Positions 13,930-17,119 of a stretch of DNA of 17,119 nucleotides are shown piece by piece. Each line of letters begins with the position of its first letter. Positions within the stretch are counted from its first letter, which is position 1. This DNA is from Fimiplasma intestinipullorum. Lineage in GTDB: Bacteria; Bacillota_I; Bacilli_A; Erysipelotrichales; Coprobacillaceae. The notes under the pieces were generated by a model. That model searched no databases. It was not told the origin of the DNA and saw only the letters and a list, made by a program, of their open reading frames with translations. The stretch covers positions 1 through 17,119 of the forward strand of contig DVMJ01000084.1 of the NCBI GenBank assembly GCA_018715065.1, written 5' to 3'. Position numbers and translations under genes: made by a program.

Positions 13930-15421
13930 TTTCACACACTCCTGTCACAAAAGCCTCAAAGGCAGCGATGCCTTCCTCGTCCATCTTAAAGACACCGGCA
14001 TCTTCCAGCACTTCCACAAACTTCATGGTCAACGCTTCGCGCAAATGATGATCGATATTTTCCTCAGTCCAGCCTTTGGTCTTTAATTCCTCATACCATG
14101 CCTGATGTTTCGCCATCTCTGGATGATCCTGCATCTGACGACAACCTAAAAGGCATTCTTTTAAGATTTGGATCTCATCTTTCAAACGCGCTGGCAGAAC
14201 GGCCAGTCCCATGACTTCAATCAGTCCGATATTTTCCTTTTTGATGTGATGTAAATGGGCATGTGGATGGAAGATTCCATCAGGGTATGCCTCCGTCGTG
14301 CGATTGTTGCGTAAAACCAGATCCAGCTGATACATGCCATTTTTCTTACGGGCAATCGGCGTGATCGTGTTATGTGGTACCTCCCCGCTATAAGCCAGAA
14401 TATCCAGCTCTGGATTACTGTATTGCTTCCAGGCTTCAAGTACCTTGCAGGCAAAGGCAATCGCTTGATAACGGTTGGTCGTATTCACTCTTAGGGTCGT
14501 TAATGGCCAATGTAACAGTTCAATGGCAAGATCCGGATAGTCTTTAGGATGAAGTGTCTTCAAGACTTCCGCTCCCTCGATTGGGAAAGTATAATGTCCA
14601 CCCTGATAATGGTCATGTGTAAGAATCGAACCGCCGACAATCGGCAGGTCCGCGTTAGACCCTAACATGTAATGTGGAAAAAGATCAACGAATGACAGCA
14701 AGTGCTTAAACGTCGCTTCGTTAATGACCATTGGGATATGTTTTTCATTCAGCACGATACAGTGTTCATTGTAATAGACATAAGGTGAATATTGTAAATA
14801 GTAACGTTCACCATCCAGATCAAGCGGAATAATGCGATGATTCTGACGTGCCGGCTTATTCAAGTTCCCGCTAAAACCGACATTTTCCTTACATAACAAG
14901 CATAGAGGATAACTGCTGTTTTTGACAGATTTCGCTTTCGCTATCTCTTTTGGATCCTTTTCGGGTTTAGATAAGTTGATTGTGATCTCAAAAGTCCCGT
15001 ATCGATAGGCTTGTTTAAAGCGAATATTTTTGTCTGTACGACTCTTACGAATGTAGTTAGATGCAATTGACAGACGATAAAAATAATCGGTTGCCTTTTG
15101 TGGTGACAAGGCATATGCCTGTTTAAAATGGTCCAATACCTCACTAGGCCGTGGCATCAGACAGTTCATGATCCTGGTATCAAAAAGATCCTTCATGGTC
15201 GTCGTATCTTCCACCAGTCCCTGCGCTGTCGCATAGACAAGCAGGTTGTCCAGAATCGGGGTCGCTGTTTCCAGGGTTTCTTCGATGTCTTCCCAGCTGA
15301 ACTCATCCATTCCCAGTAAATCTAATAATAAGTTGACCGCATAATCCCGATCGGCTTTGTCGAGCATTCCCTGCTGACAGCCAAAATGGATGAGGCGATT
15401 GATCTCGTGATTCATATTCAT
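13922..15421 (-). CDS. galT: UDP-glucose--hexose-1-phosphate uridylyltransferase (family 2)
   Basis: This enzyme exchanges UMP between UDP-glucose and galactose-1-phosphate. The 499-aa product is of the long Firmicutes type (GalT family 2), not the ~350-aa E. coli type. Seen are CLLCKENVGF near residue 230, GGSILTHDHYQGGHYTFPIEGA with the active-site histidines near residues 265-285, and FHPHAHLHHIKKENIGLIEVMGLAVLP. I place the start at ATG 15421 (MNMNHEINRL), with GGAG 5 nt upstream. The open frame continues to 15616 but crosses the promoter and would overlap the divergent GNAT gene. It is the first gene of galT-galM-galK. Confidence 0.93.
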   Translation of the reverse strand: MNMNHEINRLIHFGCQQGMLDKADRDYAVNLLLDLLGMDEFSWEDIEETLETATPILDNLLVYATAQGLVEDTTTMKDLFDTRIMNCLMPRPSEVLDHFKQAYALSPQKATDYFYRLSIASNYIRKSRTDKNIRFKQAYRYGTFEITINLSKPEKDPKEIAKAKSVKNSSYPLCLLCKENVGFSGNLNKPARQNHRIIPLDLDGERYYLQYSPYVYYNEHCIVLNEKHIPMVINEATFKHLLSFVDLFPHYMLGSNADLPIVGGSILTHDHYQGGHYTFPIEGAEVLKTLHPKDYPDLAIELLHWPLTTLRVNTTNRYQAIAFACKVLEAWKQYSNPELDILAYSGEVPHNTITPIARKKNGMYQLDLVLRNNRTTEAYPDGIFHPHAHLHHIKKENIGLIEVMGLAVLPARLKDEIQILKECLLGCRQMQDHPEMAKHQAWYEELKTKGWTEENIDHHLREALTMKFVEVLEDAGVFKMDEEGIAAFEAFVTGVCEND

Positions 15422-15456
15422 TGTTTCTCCGTCCCTTCTTTTCCTTATTTTATCAT

Positions 15457-15475
15457 TTTCACTACTTAATTGAAA
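15457..15475. promoter_or_regulatory. Operator-like palindrome in the gal leader
   Basis: TTTCA (15457-15461) and TGAAA (15471-15475) flank 9 nt. On the minus strand this sits about 18-36 nt after the predicted gal transcription start, where a bound repressor could block elongation. The palindrome is short, so the role is only a suggestion. Confidence 0.3.
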
Positions 15476-15491
15476 CCCTTTCCTTCCCACC

Positions 15492-15519
15492 TTGACATTT
15501 TTATAAATGATTCTATAAT
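15492..15519 (+). promoter_or_regulatory. Promoter of the GNAT gene pair
   Basis: A perfect TTGACA (15492-15497) and a perfect TATAAT (15514-15519) are separated by 16 nt. The predicted start near 15526 is 27 nt before the first GNAT ATG. It overlaps the divergent gal promoter almost completely. Confidence 0.85.
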
Positions 15520-15528
15520 GAGTGTAAA
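15500..15528 (-). promoter_or_regulatory. Promoter of the galT-galM-galK operon
   Basis: On the minus strand TTTACA (15528-15523) and TATAAA (15505-15500) are separated by 17 nt; each matches consensus at 5 of 6. The predicted start near 15493 leaves a leader of about 72 nt before galT. Confidence 0.65.
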
Positions 15529-15552
15529 TATACAAAGAAAGGAGCGAAGAAA

Positions 15553-16110
15553 ATGCGCGATTTAGGAACAGAAACAATTGAAACCAAACGTTTGATCCTG
15601 CGCCAATTCCAGGCAAATGATGCCGCGGACATGTACTATCATTACTGCAGCGACCCAGAAGTCACCCGTTTTATGACCTGGCCTGCACACCGGAATCTGG
15701 AGGTAACCAACCGCGTCCTGAGCTCCTGGTTAGATCAATATGATGAAAAAACCTATATGTGGGCAATCGTATCTAAAGATATTCATGAGGTCATCGGCAC
15801 CATCAGTGTCACACAGATGGATACAAAAGCAGAAAGCTGCGAGATCGCTTATGCCATTGGTCAAAACTATTGGAATCAGGGTTATACTACTGAAGCCCTC
15901 AAAGCAGTCATGGCCTTCTTATTTGAACAGGTAGGTGTCAATCGGATTTGGGCCTGTCATGATACACGTAATCCGGCCAGTGGTGCCGTCATGAAAAAAT
16001 GCGGCATGGTCTATGAAGGGCGCTTACGTCAAGCCATCAAGCTCAATGCCGGCATCGGCGATCTGGATACATATGGGATCTTAAAATCAGAATGGACAAA
16101 GGAGGGTTAA
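15553..16110 (+). CDS. GNAT family N-acetyltransferase (RimJ/RimL-like), first copy
   Basis: This 185-aa protein is of the acetyltransferase_3 (RimJ/RimL-like) GNAT type, which moves acetyl from acetyl-CoA to an amine, often a protein N terminus. The opening ETIETKRLILRQFQANDA is the usual family start. The mid region CEIAYAIGQNYWNQGYTTEA (near residues 96-115) carries the acetyl-CoA-binding segment. NPASGAVMKKCGMVYEG is the conserved C-terminal helix. AAAGGAG lies 9 nt before the ATG. The target is unknown. It is followed after 3 nt by a paralogue of the same length, and the stop-proximal bases (GGAGG) serve as that gene's ribosome binding site. Confidence 0.9.
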   Translation: MRDLGTETIETKRLILRQFQANDAADMYYHYCSDPEVTRFMTWPAHRNLEVTNRVLSSWLDQYDEKTYMWAIVSKDIHEVIGTISVTQMDTKAESCEIAYAIGQNYWNQGYTTEALKAVMAFLFEQVGVNRIWACHDTRNPASGAVMKKCGMVYEGRLRQAIKLNAGIGDLDTYGILKSEWTKEG

Positions 16111-16113
16111 TAT

Positions 16114-16671
16114 ATGCAAGATTTTATCGTTCAGACCTTAGAAACCGAGCGTTTAATCTTAAGGCCGCTTCAATCCAGTGACGCCCCTTGCATCTACAAA
16201 CACTTTGCCAATGATGCGAAGGTCACTCAATATCTGACCTGGCAGCCTCATGCCAATGTCCAGGAAACACAGCAAACGATTCAAAAATGGATCGACAACC
16301 AGACCAATATTTTCGCTATTGAATTAAAGTCCACGCATGAAGTCATTGGTACGATTGACACAGGGCATTTGGATGCACGCACCAAGTCCTGTGAGATCGG
16401 CTATGTGATCGGACGCCAGTATTGGAATCAGGGGTATATGACCGAAGCGTTTAGCCGTCTATTGGATTATCTCTTCGATGAAGTCGGACTCAACCGTGTG
16501 CGAGCGGATTGTGATGCACGCAACAAGGCTTCTAGTGCGGTCATGAAAAAATGCGGTCTGCGTTTAGAAGCCTGCAAAAGACAGGATGTCTGGACCAATG
16601 CCGGTATCGGTGATCGTGAAATTTATGCCATCTTAAAGATGGATCGCCATCCGCATCACTTCTATTCATGA
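16114..16671 (+). CDS. GNAT family N-acetyltransferase (RimJ/RimL-like), second copy
   Basis: This 185-aa protein is a paralogue of the preceding gene. It shares LETERLILRP at the start, HEVIGTI, SCEIGYVIGRQYWNQGY near residue 93, NKASSAVMKKCG and NAGIGD toward the C terminus. The two align end to end with a 2-residue gap near residue 64. This points to tandem duplication followed by substantial divergence. The ATG at 16114 uses GGAGG located inside the end of the first gene, so the two are probably translated as a coupled pair from the strong promoter at 15492. The substrate is unknown and may differ from that of copy 1. A terminator follows 18 nt after the stop. Confidence 0.9.
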   Translation: MQDFIVQTLETERLILRPLQSSDAPCIYKHFANDAKVTQYLTWQPHANVQETQQTIQKWIDNQTNIFAIELKSTHEVIGTIDTGHLDARTKSCEIGYVIGRQYWNQGYMTEAFSRLLDYLFDEVGLNRVRADCDARNKASSAVMKKCGLRLEACKRQDVWTNAGIGDREIYAILKMDRHPHHFYS

Positions 16672-16689
16672 GATCCTTAGTGATCATCC

Positions 16690-16716
16690 CCATCTGACTC
16701 TGTCAGGTGGTTTTTT
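16690..16716 (+). terminator. Terminator of the GNAT pair
   Basis: CCATCTGAC (16690-16698) pairs with GTCAGGTGG (16702-16710) over nine positions including one G-U. It has a TCT loop and is followed by T6. Confidence 0.88.
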
Positions 16717-16854
16717 GGGGGTCAGCAATTGCCTTTAGATGCAAGGACTTTGCAATGGACTATGTGCATTCAGGCGAAACGGCTTGTTGTGTCTATCCAT
16801 CTCATGTTATCCTTTATTGCGAAAATGCAGCTGGTGTGCCCTTCCTATTTCCGT

Positions 16855-16876
16855 TATAATGTTAGTCAGAAGGAGG
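16855..16876 (+). promoter_or_regulatory. -10 element and ribosome binding site of the XRE remnant
   Basis: A perfect TATAAT at 16855-16860 has no good -35 at 16-18 nt. AAGGAGG at 16870-16876 lies 7 nt before the ATG at 16884. The expression signals look better preserved than the coding sequence that follows. Confidence 0.45.
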
Positions 16877-16883
16877 ATCGATC

Positions 16884-17011
16884 ATGGTCTAGGAAAAAGT
16901 TTATATGAGGCACGCAAAAAAAGCGGCCTTTCACAAGAACAGGTCGCTGAGCAACTAGGAATCAGTCGTCAGACAGTTTCAAAATGGGAACAGGATATCC
17001 CGACTTTCTAA
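16884..17011 (+). pseudogene. Remnant of an XRE-family helix-turn-helix regulator
   Basis: ATG 16884 has a near-perfect ribosome binding site but meets TAG at the third codon. One base out of frame, a clear XRE N terminus is encoded: LGKSLYEARKKSG, then SQEQVAEQLGISRQTVSKWE (about 40 residues, the full five-helix start of the domain). It stops at 17009-17011 straight after the WEQDIP stretch, where intact relatives continue with the last helix and usually further domains. The gene is therefore frameshifted near its start and truncated. A longer open frame from 16739 exists, but its upstream part is not protein-like and crosses the -10 and ribosome binding site. A single-base error in the sequence could explain the 5' shift but not the short C terminus. 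Confidence 0.75.
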
Positions 17012-17104
17012 AGATTCCGATAAATAAAAACATAAGACCAACTATCTTTGATGATAATTGGTCTTTTTTGATATGAACCGATTAAAATGTCGGAATCTTT
17101 TTTT
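17010..17104 (+). terminator. Two nested terminator hairpins at the window's right end
   Basis: The inner hairpin pairs AGACCAA (17035-17041) with TTGGTCT (17058-17064), continues inward as TATC/GATA, and is followed by T to 17069. An outer pair, AAAGATTCCGA (17010-17020) with TCGGAATCTTT (17090-17100), encloses it and is followed by T to 17104. Either 3' arm plus T run could terminate transcription on the plus strand. Confidence 0.65.
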
Positions 17105-17119
17105 GTTAAAATGATAGTA

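Noticed and set aside
15422..15616. N-terminal extension of the galT frame by 65 codons
   Set aside because: It runs through the gal promoter and into the divergent GNAT gene. The ribosome binding site and family start fit ATG 15421.
16739..16883. Coding start of the XRE gene further upstream in the open frame
   Set aside because: The residues are not protein-like for this family, and the stretch contains the -10 and ribosome binding site that serve ATG 16884.

Overview
The window looks like chromosome of a low-GC Firmicute. Erysipelotrichia-type gut bacteria fit best, but this is an inference. The support is indirect: strong AGGAGG-type ribosome binding sites, a T-box leader in front of methionyl-tRNA synthetase, the Firmicutes-type (family 2) galactose-1-phosphate uridylyltransferase, and a Lac-family PTS permease. 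No rRNA, tRNA, CRISPR array, prophage or intact insertion sequence is visible.

Layout, left to right: galE on the minus strand (19-1020). A divergent AlbA_2/Schlafen-type putative regulator follows (1168-2712), with a 27-nt in-frame tandem repeat. Next come a small candidate ORF with its own promoter and ribosome binding site (2678-2785, minus) and an AIM24-family gene (2948-3706, minus). Positions 3773-4898 are a gene graveyard: the 3' end of an ABC-transporter ATPase gene (minus) is joined head to head to a 5'-truncated LysR gene (plus), which also carries an in-frame stop and a frameshift. metG (4891-6813, minus) follows with a complete Met-type T-box leader (6838-7052). About 640 bases with no convincing gene (7130-7777) separate it from an rpiR-like regulator and an RDD membrane-protein gene (both minus). 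After these is a nagB-like gene (minus) divergent from a PTS EIIC gene (plus). Three 20-nt phased repeats fill the gap between the two promoters. The last block is a galT-galM-galK operon (minus, 15421 to 11636) divergent from two tandem GNAT acetyltransferase paralogues (plus), and then the remnant of an XRE/HTH regulator.

Functional reading: galM, galK, galT and galE together make a complete Leloir pathway (beta-galactose to alpha-galactose to Gal-1-P, UDP-galactose and UDP-glucose). galE lies about 10.6 kb from the galT-M-K operon and has its own promoter. The EIIC/NagB-like pair with a nearby RpiR-type regulator looks like a second sugar or amino-sugar uptake module. EIIA and EIIB are not in the window, and the substrate cannot be read from the sequence. 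I did not find a convincing new multi-gene system. The best unexplained features are the phased repeat array at 10045-10104, the altered active-site segment of the NagB-like protein, the fully overlapping divergent gal/GNAT promoters, and the deletion scar at about 4036-4050.
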